A stretch of 64,000 nucleotides of DNA, taken from positions 1,302,001 to 1,366,000 of the forward strand of contig VJWN01000004.1 in assembly GCA_007644065.1 (NCBI GenBank). Reading direction: 5' to 3'. Within the stretch, counting starts at the first letter, position 1, and each line of letters opens with the position of its first letter. Below the pieces are notes generated by a model. It saw only the letters and a program-made list of their open reading frames with translations, had not been told where the DNA came from and did not search any database. The position numbers were made by a program, and so were the translations under genes. This document shows, piece after piece, positions 23,856 through 35,684 of the stretch. The stretch is from Margaritispora aquatica (Eukaryota > Ascomycota > Leotiomycetes > Helotiales > Discinellaceae).

Positions 23856-25887
23856 TCAATGCTCACAAAGTGAAAATGTAGTCTCCTCAAACGCCGCACC
23901 AACCCTTGCACTATAAAACTTCCTCTCCTCCATCAGTTCCAGCCTCAACACCTTCGCCTCCTCCATCCCAATAGGGAAGTCATCTACATCCTCAACAATC
24001 TTATCCCTCAACTCCCTACTTAACTTAGCAATCGCAACTCCCGTACCACCAGTGACTCTCTCCACCTCATCCGCCCACCAATCCTTCTGCTGTGGGGGAA
24101 CATTTGCCGTGCTGATGATTCTGATTCCGGGATCGACCAAGAAAAGCGCAAGGATCTTCCGATGACCCGGCTTCGTCTTGTCTAGAAGCGAGAAAGGCTG
24201 GACCTGATGCTGCAGCACGTTCGGGAAGGTGAGGAGGCGGTCCTCGCTACAGGTGATGGTGCCGATGTTCTGGACTCCTGCTTCCTCATTCCGACATCCG
24301 TAGATCTCTGTGAGCCAGCCATGCACGCTCTGTGGATAGTGCTGGTCCTCCGCATCGCTTGTCATTGACTGCTGGCGAAAAGCGAGATGACTCTCGGTGA
24401 TATTCTCATTGTCGTAGTAATACAGAGCAGTAGATACGATATGCTCGTTCATCTGACCCTCAACGTGCCATGTTCCACCATCGTATTCTGGCTTCTCGGG
24501 TGTGAGTTCGATATTGGCGAGTTTAACGATGATTTGAAGACCACGAGATGCATAGGCTGCTCGCAAGTCGAGTATGGGTTCAGTCTCAGGAGGAGAGAAA
24601 TCTGCGGGCTCAGCTTTAGCTGCAACGCGGTAAGCTTCATCCCATTCCTGTATGCGATCCCAATAATCATCTTCGTCCTCATCTGGCCTTTGGGGTGGTT
24701 TGTCTTCATCAGCCACATCCTCTGGATCTTTCTCAAACTCAAGACTATACTCCATGCGCTTGTAAAAGTCACTATTGACCAATGGGCCAAGAGTGCGATT
24801 CCAAAGAGGGATTGTTTTATCGATAATGGCTTCAATAACGGTGTAGAGTTTTGCATGATGCTTTGGGTGTAGGTTGTTGATGTAGCTTGTAATTCTACCA
24901 CATAGTTAGCTCTAATGCTAGGACCGAGAGAACAAGACTTACTTCACACCTGTGGGCTGAGAAATATCAACATCACATGGTAGCCATTGAAATTTGATGC
25001 TGTACGGTGTCCCGAGGTCACCAGTTTGATATCTACGGCCTGTTGGCATTATCGTTGTCTCGTCGTGTGATCTGATAGCAATCGTTTTGCCGCTTCCGAT
25101 GCTCTGAATACAACTTTCTAAAGTGACATGGTTGTCTTCCAAGACTCGACTTCTACCATAAATGAGTGGAAACAAAGACGGATGAACCAAATCGAGGACT
25201 TTTCCATCTGAACCTGGATGGTAATCCTTTCGTCGTGCCGGGACGTTCTCGAGTTTTTGCACTGCTGCTTTTAAAGACAGCTTAAGAGACTCCGGAATGG
25301 CTATATCTGACTTGACCACATCTCCGGTATAGACATTAACTATACCAGTTTCCTGAGTGAGTATTAAATCATGCACCTTGTAGTAAGAAACCTAGAACAT
25401 GCCTTGAATTTGTTGGCCTTCCACTTCAGCTCATCAATAACCCAGTTCATCATGCCCTCAGAGACATCACTATCTTCTTTTTCAACTGCTTCTTTCTTCC
25501 ATTTCTCTGTAATTGAATTATCAAAGACCTACAAGAGTTCAGCCTCACACTCCCAAAGTCACCTTCTTGTCATGTGACTAACCTTCTCTTGCCAATTTGG
25601 CTTGTCAGTCAAAACGTTCATGATTTGCATCATTGTGAACTCCCTCAAGGTAGTAAGTGGTAATCTTGAAGAAACACTTATCAGCACAAATACCAAGCAA
25701 AGAGCTCTCCTCCACAAACCTACGCAGCCGAACCCTCTGTGAGATCAATCTCATTCAATGCAGTAGCCATCAGCTCTCTGCCTTCACCCCTCGCTGGCCC
25801 TCTGTATGAATCTCCTCTTGGAGCAAAATTCAACGGCAGATTTAGACCTGGCAAGTCGAATCGCGACATGGGTAGTAGTTCAACCAT
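23856..25887 (-). CDS. DUF4246 family protein
   Basis: Five exons on the minus strand (25887-25724, 25664-25583, 25528-25403, 25352-24943, 24894-23856) give 606 residues in one frame. Segments typical of the fungal DUF4246 family include VLDLVHPSLFPLIYGRSRVL, FQWLPCDV, the YYYDNENITESHLAFRQ region and QPFSLLDKTKPGHRKILALF followed by LVDPGIRI. The His, Asp and Arg spacing in the second half recalls 2-oxoglutarate/Fe oxygenase folds, but that is inference and the biochemical role is not established. The third intron (25402-25353) needs a GC donor. A second ATG at 25869 (MSRFDLPG) is an alternative start. There is no signal peptide or membrane segment. Confidence 0.85.
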
Positions 25888-26696
25888 TGTGCATAGATTG
25901 CTTGTGAGCTTCTGCTAGCTCAAGGAGAGCTTCTTTTATTATGAGAGAGTGACGGCTGCTAAGAAAAGGTGCAGAGATATTCCATTCACTCTAGATTGGA
26001 GTTGTTGTGTTTATGTAGAAAGTTGATGAAGTGAGAAAGGCGGGGTGAGAATCTCAACATAGGGGCGCAAGACAAGCGAACGCCACCGACGGGATTTAGC
26101 AGGCAGCTGAAGGCAGAAGCAATGAAGAATTCGTTCCACGTGATATATCCTCGACTTAAAATTGATCAACACAAGGCAAATGAGCAGAAAGGAGTTGACC
26201 CTAGGCTGGATACCTATTAATTGTTATTCCACCGACTTCTGCAACCATTGTAGTGGCTCGGTTAAGCAGGGCAAGACAACCTTCCCTGGGTAAACTGAAC
26301 ATCAGCTGTGTGTTGCTTTCCCAACTAGAAACTCAAATGACACGGCGCTAAGATTTATATGCTTATGTATATTCGAAGAAGAAGCATGTACCTACAGGAA
26401 ATCAAATGGCCGGACCGATTACTCCCGCAATAAAGTAGCCATTATAGGTACTCCGAGATAAAGCTTTCCCCTCCCACGCGCCAAGCCCTGCCAGTTCAGA
26501 CTGCCATATGATATAGTAGAGGAGTCTTGAAGCAAAAGGATTGTGGTATTTGATGAATAAGTCATCCAAACTAAATAATAAGTACATTGAAATGCTAGGG
26601 GACTTTTAGAACGAATGTACACTGTCTTCCTGCTATCATAACCTTAAGTACCGTATTGTGTGCCCAAACTCCTCTTTCATAAAACATTACCAACAT
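25888..26696. other. Intergenic, promoter of the DUF4246 gene and 3' flank of the laccase
   Basis: About 810 bases. Short open frames on the minus strand near 26400-26620 lack any recognisable domain. The right part is AT-rich laccase 3' flank. No gene is supported. Confidence 0.5.
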
Positions 26697-29215
26697 CTAG
26701 AGACCGCTATCAATCTGGTTAGGAATACTTGTACCCGTCCATATCGCCCATCTGTCATACTGTGTTAGCTTGAGGTCGCAACATGTATTGAGAAGACGAA
26801 ACTCACTCTCGACAATTCTCTGCACATGTTGAAGGAACCCTAATCTTCTTAATCTCCTCAGGCTGCTCTAATATTGTGATATAAAGCCCAGAGCTAACAT
26901 GCCATGCGATATGGCAATGTAGTGGCCACGCTCCAGGGTTGTCGGTCTGGATTTGCAGCACAATGTGAGAGCCGCTAGCGAGCTGCTGTACGTCTCTTCT
27001 TTGTGGATTTTGAGGGTTCGTGATGGTACCATCCCATGCACCAGGCCCTTGGTGAAGCACAAAGAAATTGTGGCCATGCATATGCATTGGATGTGAGGGA
27101 AGTCCAGCTGGATTGTTGATCACAAAGGTTAGTGTATCATTTGCATAGTAATTGAAAACGTTCCATTCTGATGGAAACGAGGTATTCCCTTGATTTGCGA
27201 GAAGTAGGACAGGGGCATTGTAGTTTCCCCGGAAACTGATTATTGTTAATACAAATATATAGTTTCATTGGATCTCGGACTTACTTCCGTCCGTTCATGG
27301 TCCACAGGAAGACATTGGAAGCATTTGGTGCAAAGCCAATTGTAAGATCCTGTACATAACCTAGGGTCTTGATGGCTGGAATTGGGTAGAAAGGAACTGT
27401 TAAGCTCAGATCATCATTGGAACATGTGCCAGGATCGGGTATGTTCCAGGGTTTGCTTGTCGGGGCGTTGTTAGTGTTGGCGTTGTCGTAATAAACGGCT
27501 GCAAGAGCATTGGGCTGTTTAGCAAGTGAGCAGATTGTAGAGATATTGGAACGCATCCAGAAGGAATCTGTCAGAGATCCTGCATTGGCAGTGACTAGAA
27601 CATCTGTTCGTTGTCCGATCTGTATAATGTTAGATAATACTCGAAATGTATCTTGAGAACATACCCCTAGAGTCACCACCTTCGTCGTGTATGGTTGGAC
27701 AGGCACAAAGTCATTTGCAATAACAGTCAAGGTATGCCCATCAATACTGAAACGTTGAAGACCTTCGGCACCAGCATTTATAAGACGCAACCGATGGACT
27801 TTGCCCTTCTGAAATTTGAATTTGGACAAACCCGCATTAGCTCTGGAACAGTTAGTAATCTACCTCATGACAGAATAGAGTGTTACATACGTGCATTTCA
27901 TCCCAGGGATTACATTTGCGCAATCGAATCTCATTTTGCCGTTGATTAGATTGTTGTTGCTCTTAGGTGCGATGCGATCGAAATCGCTTACGTTGTTCAT
28001 CAGACCCTCAATGATCTCAAGGTATGGTTGGTGATACCAATCTGTATGAATTTAGTATTGTCTCAACCAAACTTAAACTTGCTTTATCTTACCAGTGAGC
28101 AGTACTGGTCCAAGATCAAGATCATAGTTTGCGTTTGAAGGGCCCTGGTTTCATTAGAGAACGAGACATCGGATATGGCTCAAGAATAAATACATGAATG
28201 ATCATTGGTCCAAGCAACCCTCCTGCATACTGTTCAAGAATTAGCTCAGCGCAAGAATGTCCGTTTCTTGCACGGTATGCTGGGTATTCAAGTTACCTGA
28301 GCTGAGTAGTGCGAATGGTACCAGGTTGTGCCATATAAATCTGCCTGGAAATTGTATACGTAGGAGGAACCTGCAAGTATTAGTGTTGGAGTTGTGGAGT
28401 GAAATTCTGAAACTAACCAGGAGCGATGGGACACTGAGTAACGCTGACAACTCCGTCAAAGTAAGGCGTCTTCTTCTGCAAAATACCGTGCCAGTGAAAT
28501 CCGATACCCTCAGCAGGATTAGATATCGAATTGTGGACTGTAACAACTATTTGATCTCCCCAATTTGCTTCTATTGTTGGCTGTATATGGATCAGATACT
28601 AGGGCTCTATTCCATCGAGGCTGCTCTACTCACGCCTGGAAATTGTCCATTAATAAGAATCACTATGCCATATGGTTAGTTAAATTTCGACTGGAGGAGA
28701 AGACGCTGGGAACGACGCACCTTGTTTTTCAACGCCATCTGGAGCGATGAGACCTCGTGTCACTGTAAAATCATATCTTCTTGTTACACCCGTGTTTGGG
28801 ATCGACGTGTAGTAGCTACAAGAGATACTTTAGCAGGCATGCAACTGTGGATGGTTTCAATGATTTACTTCTAGACTTTAAGTTAGCAATAGTAACATCG
28901 GGATAATCATCCATAACATACAGTGTCTTTTGCGGTGGCACCACCCCATGGATAACCTTGTGGTAAAGGCTGAAGAAGCATTAATGACAAACCATTTCGT
29001 CCATTCCGGAAACACATACGTTGTTTGTCAAGAACGCAGGATATAAAGGAGCAGTAAGAAGACCAAGCAATGAGTTTCTATTCCCCGTTAGCACCTGTGC
29101 TATAAGTGATAAGTAGATCGAATCCGTACCCATTCTGTTGTTGTGGTGTAAGAGATGAAATTAAAGAGAGGAGACCAGTTACAACACTGGTGAGAAAACC
29201 AAATAAACTAGCCAT
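26697..29215 (-). CDS. Laccase-like multicopper oxidase (15 exons)
   Basis: Minus-strand exons: 29215-29130, 29077-29020, 28969-28922, 28870-28869 (2 nt), 28815-28721, 28662-28634, 28580-28418, 28370-28297, 28229-28194, 28144-28093, 28041-27891, 27842-27665, 27619-27285, 27235-26807 and 26751-26697. They total 1791 nt and 596 residues, every junction in phase, with introns of 45-67 nt. All four copper motifs are present: HWHG (about residue 136), WYHSH (about 176), HPMHMHGH (about 484) and HCHIAWH (about 542). The axial position near the type 1 copper is Leu. A hydrophobic N-terminus ([18 protein letters not shown]) suggests secretion. The C-terminus QIDSGL is the processing-type tail of ascomycete laccases. 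It should oxidise phenols at the expense of O2, for example in melanin or pigment coupling or lignin-derived aromatics. The microexon is needed to give [12 protein letters not shown]. Confidence 0.92.
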
Positions 29216-31281
29216 CTTGACCTGATGTCAGAAATTTCTGACAAGTTGGAAGGTCAAGGTTAGAAAATGAGATGAGCAGCAGTGAGCCACGGGCAGCTGC
29301 TCTCTTTTTGTTTCTATTTTCTATGGACCAAACGGGAGTGTATCGGGAGAGGTAGTTCGGGCCTCGGACGACGATGATGTGGAGGGAGTCCACCGCACGG
29401 TGATATATCCACAATTTGAAGTCATCACATCAAAGGTGAGTACTCGGAATACTGTGTGCCGCTTTCCCATCTCGGAGAAATTTCACGTGTGAAGAGCAAC
29501 ATGGGGAAGGTTACTGTTCATCTGTACCACGACAGTCTACAGAGGAAGCTACGAACCCCCAGTGAACTAGAAGCCCTGAAGAATGTTTGAGAAATATCAG
29601 ATGAAGAAATTGATCATCAACAGGAAGCTATCATTAGAAGTCTCCGGATCTTCTCATCAGTGCTGAATGTGGCTTAAGACATAAGAGGAAAGACATTGAA
29701 AATGTTGCGCACAGACAAGCCACAAAGATGAGCTCGGGTAACTCCTAACTACATGCAGAAATCTGTGGAAGGTCTTTGCAGAAGATCGTCTCATTTTTAA
29801 GGATATGACTTATGGGAATTCGGTACGGGAAGTATGCATGTAGTTCTGTGCGTTGTGTTGGTGAATGATAGCAAGAATAGCTCTAGCCCTATGAAAAGTG
29901 TAACGAGTCAAAGAAACACTTAATATACAGTATAGGCGTGAAATTTGGTAAACTAGCCGTACACTAATCAAGCATGGCGTATACTACTTCAAGATGAAAA
30001 GCCTAGAAACTCGAGAGCAGTATACACGAGGCACAATGACTAGGCTACCATCGAGTAATAGCCCCTCGTAAAGCGTGACTCTATCTTGGCAAAGACATTG
30101 GATGGTATTGGATCCTTGGCCCTTTCATTTTTACTTGATGCTGTGTAGCGGATGTGACTTGTGGCGTTTGCAGAGGATCATAAGCTCAACTAGAATAGAA
30201 CATGATATCAGACATGGAGTCACACACTGCTTGAAATAATCGCCACTGCACTTGGTACGTGGTAGATGCTTGAGAATGCCCTGCTTTGCAGATGAGGGCT
30301 TCTTCGAAACTTCGAAGAACCTTTCATAGATCATTGTATGAGGAACACAAAGTACAACAAGGAGTAGATATTTGTCAACATATCAGGACCCGCGATCAAG
30401 TTTTCATTGAATTTGTAGTGATGTTGTAGCAATCTGTTCTTGTCAAGTAGTTCTGGACTCACGAATTCTAGGCCCATATGCAACATGTCAGCCCATGGTC
30501 TCGGGGTTTGCAAGATATGTTTCGTTACATCCTGCCCTTCTAGAGGGCTAGAAGACTGGAGACTGCATCGAAACGATTCAGCACTCATAGTTTCGGAATA
30601 TTTAGAGCCCAATGGGGATGTCGGGGACGTAGAGTGGTCGTAATGGAAGAGGGCTCCAAAAAGTCAAGAGAATTATCATGCCATCGTCAAAGGATAAAGC
30701 TTCATCTGATCATGAGCAATCTGACACATTGAGGTTTGTCAGAGGTTCAGCGCTTGTGAAAAGATTTGCTGAACAGAGAGCCACTTGACTTGAGAAGGGA
30801 AGATAATGGTCCAAGCCTTGAAAGCTCCTCTTGGTAGGAAAACGGGTTGTATCTCACGTGACATGACAACTACACATCAGCTGAATCTGGATGTTCAGGA
30901 TCATATTAACACTAAGGTGCCATGCTTGAAAGTTTAGTGACATGAGTCGCCCCGTATAGTTTGAGCGAAGGCCGATATCGTTTTTTTCGAGAGGAAGCCC
31001 AACCGAAGTTCACTTTCCTTCAACAGCATCGTGCAAGACACAATATCGCTCCCAAGGCTAATGCCAACAATAATAAATTATTCGTGGGATAGATTGACGA
31101 ACCCACGGGCATGCCACTCCATGGGCGAAATTGTAATGACTGCAAATATCTAATCAGGTCAAGCCATGTCGGCAGATGCGTCGCAACTCGATCAACATAT
31201 CATGATAGCACCACAAAATAAGGTAGACATACATCGAGTTGACAAGCAAATTCATGTGTTTGTTCATATTCTATGGACTAT
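29216..31281. other. Gene-poor region upstream of the laccase
   Basis: About 2.1 kb. The left end is the laccase promoter. The longest open frames (30331-30612 minus, 31166-31630 plus) have no family resemblance, and the second runs over the 3' end of the next gene as its antisense. It could contain degraded coding sequence, but I cannot support any. Confidence 0.45.
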
Positions 31282-33113
31282 TCAAGACCCACCAAACATC
31301 ATAAGCGCCTCATCCTCCATAGGCAATTTCTCATCATCACTCACTTCCTCCTCCTCCACCAAATTCATCTTCTGGCCTAATAGCCCCACAAAGAAATTGT
31401 CGATCTGCTCTGGTTCCCAACTCCCCCTATTGTCTGGCGCCATGAAATTCTGTAGCTTCTCATGCACCGTGAATCTCATCTTGCGACCCTTACTAGCTTT
31501 CGTATCGACATTCTTCCTGGTCTTGGCTTCTTTCACTGCGACCCATTGCATAGCTTTGCCTCCTTCGGCTGCACCTGTCAATGATTCAACTCTTCGTTGG
31601 TCAACAAGCTCTTTGAGCAACATTTGGTAAAAATTGCCGTCGTCGTAGATATTTGGATCTTCGATGACTTTCTGATCTCGCTGAACTGGCGCACATGATC
31701 TTGGCATTTTTGTTTTCTTGATGAGATGCTCAGGGTTGGCGAGTTGTTCCTGGAGGATTGAGGTAATTGATTGTTGTGTAGTTGGGTTGAGTTTTCGGGA
31801 TAATGGTAGTGATGTCGAGCCTCTAACTTTAGAAGACCATTTCTCAAGAGTTGCTTGTCTGTTCTCGACCATCAAGCTCTCGGTATTCTCCATTCTTTCC
31901 CATATCTTGGAGGAAGACGTTGTTGTGTCGATATCCCGTTTCCGTTTTAGCCCAGTCTTACCAAGGGTTTTCTTTGCAAGTTCATGTCGCATGCCCTCCA
32001 AAGTATTCCATAACTTAATGGCTGCCTCCTCAGCTGCTTCGTAAGGCTGATTTACTGACTCCTCGGTGTCTTTCTCCACCGCAGCCATTGAGTTGGTAGC
32101 AATAAGAGACTTCTGGATGACCATACGAACACTAAGAAGCGAGTCGAAAGCTTTTCTCTGCAGTCTCACAGCATCACCCTTTTCTGCATCTGCCTTGGCT
32201 GCTTGAGATATTGTTGCCACTACCGTCTTCTGCTCGTCGTTCATAATTTTGCGAAGCTCTGCTCGTCGTGTAGTTTCATTGTTGGCGTCGTCATCATCCT
32301 CACTCGCATCCTCGTCCTCACCCAACTCGGAATCCATGTCCATTTTCTCCATGTCTCCTTCGACATCGTCCATGGAATCTTCCTCCTCATCCTCCTCGTC
32401 ATCGTCGTTCTCGTCTTCCTCAGCATGCTGTGCTTCGACATCCAAGACATCCTCATCAGTCTCCTCTGACCCAGATCCCTCTCCTTCCAGAACTTCCTCG
32501 TCCTCACTATCCGACATAAAATCCGAAGCAGTAGGTCGTTTTTTGCCTTTGGCTACCTTTGGTTTCGAACTCCCTCGGAATGTAAACTTCTCAAATTTCT
32601 CATCATCACTTTCTCCCAGCGCAGCATCGCTGTCGATTTCTCCATCATCATCGTCGACATCGAATTCCAATTCGTCTGGATCCGCGTATTTCGAATTCTC
32701 GGACTCGCCGCCGTCTTCAGAATCAGATACATCCTCCGAGTCCTCCATGTCTTCGTCATAGTCATCATTTAGGGCAGCGCGACTAACTCTCGATCCAGAA
32801 TACTCGGGGCCCAGGGCTACTTGGTCTGCTTTTCGCAGCTTGCTCTTCCTGCGTACTGTTAGGCATATCTCCCAATTGACCTCGAAAAAGCCTACCCAAT
32901 ATCACCATAGTGCTCTGTCCCAGCTAGATCATCACCACTCTCCTCAGAGTCGCTCCCTTCATCACTTCCCACGATTGGAGCATCTTCCTCTGGATCGAAA
33001 TCTGGACTAGATCAGTTTTTATGCTCATCTCAGACTCTGAATTGAAAGGTACCTTGTGGTAGAGGATCAGCTAGGTCGGCAAACTGTTGCGCGCGAGATT
33101 TTGGCTTCCCCAT
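31282..33113 (-). CDS. BFR2: rRNA processing protein BFR2 / AATF (Che-1) family
   Basis: Three exons on the minus strand (33113-33053, 33001-32896, 32848-31282) give 577 residues, with introns of 51 and 47 nt. The N-terminus MGKPKSRAQQFADLADPLP is characteristic. A very acidic region of Asp/Glu/Ser runs roughly over residues 25-250. The conserved AATF leucine-rich part (RKAFDSLLSVRMVIQKSL) and a C-terminal basic TRAUB segment (RKNVDTKASKGRKMRF) follow. BFR2 is an essential nucleolar component of the small-subunit processome needed for 18S rRNA maturation. It diverges from IND1 over a 163-base gap. The serine-rich plus-strand frame over the acidic part is a codon-complement shadow. Confidence 0.93.
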
Positions 33114-33276
33114 ATTGTCTAGTAAAAAGTTGCGATTCTCACGAATGTCCAAAAATTATTCTTGAACTTTTTTGACCTGCAAAAGCCCCGACCCTCTTTC
33201 ATGCCGCACTAGCGGCCGCTTGCATGCAGCTCGAGCTTCATTCATTGAATTTTGAGAAACATGTGCTCCTATAAAC
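33114..33276. promoter_or_regulatory. Short bidirectional promoter, BFR2 / IND1
   Basis: Only 163 bases separate the two start codons, so both leaders and core promoters must fit here. It contains a GC-rich GCGGCCGC-type site near 33212 and is otherwise AT-rich. Confidence 0.6.
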
Positions 33277-34318
33277 ATGAAGCCACGATTATTCTCTACT
33301 TTACGTTGCTTGCAGCATGAAAATCCTTTGGTAAGCCATGACCCTTACTTTTTACGAAAATTCTTGGTTGCTAAAGTAAATCAAAAGGGTCTGCCAAGGA
33401 CAGGAACTATTCCACGCATGCAGAGGGGGCTTCCTGAAAGACGCAAGATCAAAGATGTCAAGAAAGTAATTGCTGTATCTTCCGCCAAAGGAGGTGTTGG
33501 AAAGTCTACGTTGGCAGTGAATCTTGCTCTTGCGTACGCTCGTCGTGGTTTGCGATCTGGAATCTTGGATACCGATATATTTGGTCCTTCTATACCGACA
33601 CTGTTGAATTTGTCTGGAGAACCGCGACTGTCTTCCAGTGCGTGAATTGCGTTACATCTTGGAGAGGATATTGAAGGTCTGACGAAGGACAGACAACCAG
33701 CTTCTCCCTCTTTCGAATTATGGAGTCAAGTCTATGTCTATGGGATACCTTGTGGGAGATGATGCACCTGTGGTATGGAGAGGCTTAATGGTCATGAAGG
33801 CACTCCAGCAGCTTTTACATGAAGTTGATTGGGGAGGACTGGATGTCCTGGTCCTTGATCTGCCACCAGGAACAGGTGACACTCAATTGACCATCACCCA
33901 ACAGATTGTACTTGATGGTATGGGACACGTCAACTCTTCAGCGGGAAGTACTAACTCATGTGTAGGCGCAGTAATTGTATCAACACCACAGGACATTGCA
34001 TTGAAGGATGCAGTAAAAGGCATCAACATGTTCAAGAAGATTGAGATTCCAATTCTGGGAATGGTACAGAATATGTCACTTTTCACATGTCCACATTGTC
34101 AAAACAGCACACACATCTTTGGATCACATTCAGGTGTAACAGGTGCTTGTGAAAAGTATGGGATTGATTTTCTAGGAGATATACCGCTACATGCAAACAT
34201 TTGCGATGATGCTGATCGAGGAAAGCCAACTGTAATCGCCGAGCCTGAAAGTGAAAGGGCAAAGGCATTCATGGCTGTCAGTGAGCAGGTTGGAAGGAAG
34301 ATTGGACTGTTTGATTAG
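33277..34318 (+). CDS. IND1: Mitochondrial iron-sulfur protein IND1/NUBPL, complex I assembly
   Basis: Four exons (33277-33330, 33388-33637, 33693-33917, 33966-34318) encode 293 residues. This is an Mrp/Nbp35-type P-loop ATPase. The deviant Walker [12 protein letters not shown] lies near residues 52-62, [16 protein letters not shown] and LDLPPGTGD follow, and the [4Fe-4S]-binding CPHC is near residue 210. The basic N-terminus ([17 protein letters not shown]) is a probable mitochondrial presequence. Ind1 delivers Fe-S clusters to respiratory complex I, and yeasts without complex I lack it. The first intron (57 nt, a multiple of three with no stop) would leave the frame open if retained, but splicing gives the family-typical HENPLGLPRTG. 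Confidence 0.94.
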
Positions 34319-34721
34319 TGGAAATGTACAAGTAGTATGTGGTACAGACTTTCAAAAAAGGCACTACTCTAGCTAGAGATGTTGAACAGAAGAACACAAC
34401 TCAGGCTTGGCAGACGAGTGCCAGACTCTATTGTTGAAGGACCGGCGTTTGATCTTTTTCACTATATGACTGTGCTAAGAACAATCTGGACGTTCCTATG
34501 AAGGTTCACAATTTAGCTTGTTTCTATTTGCAAGGTGAGAAGGATACCACTCCATCCACGCATTGTTATGGACTTCCTCTCCGATACTAGGGTAAAGCAA
34601 GAACCCGTGTTAGCCTCCATATGCATCATATGCTTGAGAAACAGAATCCAGCGCCAACGCCTGATACTTGCAAGAAAACTCCGTTCCAAATGCCCATGCC
34701 CATACTATCCCAAGTCATGAA
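34319..34721. other. Intergenic between convergent genes
   Basis: About 400 bases of 3' flank of IND1 and of the Tudor-protein gene on the other strand. I see no gene or notable repeat. Confidence 0.5.
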
Positions 34722-35684
34722 TTAAAATTCCTCGTCACCATTAGTCTGATAAATGTGTCGACTCCGCGCCGCATCTTTCCGCATGGTCTGCCCAGAGCCT
34801 GTAAATCCAACTGATATAGAGTTAGACATGTTCACATATGAGCATAGAATATTGCTTACCTCTACCATTGACACCTTCGGGAGTTCGGAACATACTGTCC
34901 TTCTTCGCTGCCTTGCCGAATTTGCCCTTTGCTGCAAAATCCTGCCACTTTGATTTGCCAGCTTCAAGTTCCTTATTTGCCTTGATCTTCTTGGGAATTT
35001 TGGCGGGACGCACAGGACCATCACTGACCTTACTTGGCTCACGCTTTTGTTGATTGGCAAGCTCTGGATTGATATCTGCTGCAGCGGAAATCACATTGGC
35101 ATTCAGTGTGGGTGTTGGCACAGAGGCAACAACTGGAGTACCATCAGCTTTACGCTTGTTTGGATTAACGATCGGTTTGATATCTTTGGCGCTCAGCATT
35201 TCCGTGCTGTCATATCCCTTGAACTTGACATTGTATCGAGGAGCAGTAGATGAGCCGGTGATCGAAGTAATCTGTGCGGGATAAAAACCTTTGTCGCCTG
35301 TATGCCACTTTGCGAGTACCGTGTCATTCACTTTGAAAGTTGTGGGACGATCAGCCTCCTCAACGGGTGTTGTCTTTTTAAATGCGGGGTGATTTTCGCG
35401 CGACCATTTCTCCTTCACTGGCTCTGCTGACTTTTTGGGTACAACGGCTTGCACTGAAGAGGGCTTTAGTTCTGCGATCGCAGCTTCGGTGAGGGAAATG
35501 ACTTGTTCGAGCTCAGTCCTTAATTCCTTGAGTTCATCGCTATCTGGATCTGCTTGGAGTCCCAATTCAACCGTCTCCAGCTACTTCAATATTAGCATCT
35601 GCAGATAGGCAAGACTTTGTGAAGGCCCACCTGTAACTTATACTCCTTGATCTCATTTTGGAATGCTGCAATTTCTGCGCTCAT
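34722..35684 (-). CDS. Tudor-domain splicing factor, SPF30/SMNDC1 type
   Basis: Three exons on the minus strand (35684-35631, 35580-34860, 34810-34722) give 287 residues. Residues 1-55 form a coiled-coil-like helix (AEIAAFQNEIKEYK). A Tudor domain lies at about residues 90-140, with KVNDTVLAKW, GFYPAQITSI and YNVKFKGYDSTEML. A basic tail with the conserved MFRTPEGVNGRVGFTGSG and MRKDAARSRHIY closes the protein. SPF30 binds symmetrically dimethylated Arg on Sm proteins through the Tudor domain and is needed for tri-snRNP recruitment during spliceosome assembly. Joining the last exon restores the C-terminal block diagnostic of the family. It diverges from another spliceosome gene at 36023. Confidence 0.9.

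Noticed and set aside
16517..29215. Complete secondary-metabolite gene cluster
   Set aside because: No polyketide synthase, peptide synthetase, terpene cyclase, transporter or local regulator is present, so only a looser accessory block is reported.
30331..30612. 93-codon minus-strand frame upstream of the laccase
   Set aside because: No homologous domain, no sensible splice partners, and no codon pattern that separates it from chance.
32249..32761. 170-codon serine-rich plus-strand frame
   Set aside because: It is the complement of the Asp/Glu-rich part of BFR2. GAx codons read as TCx on the other strand, which produces open serine-rich shadows.
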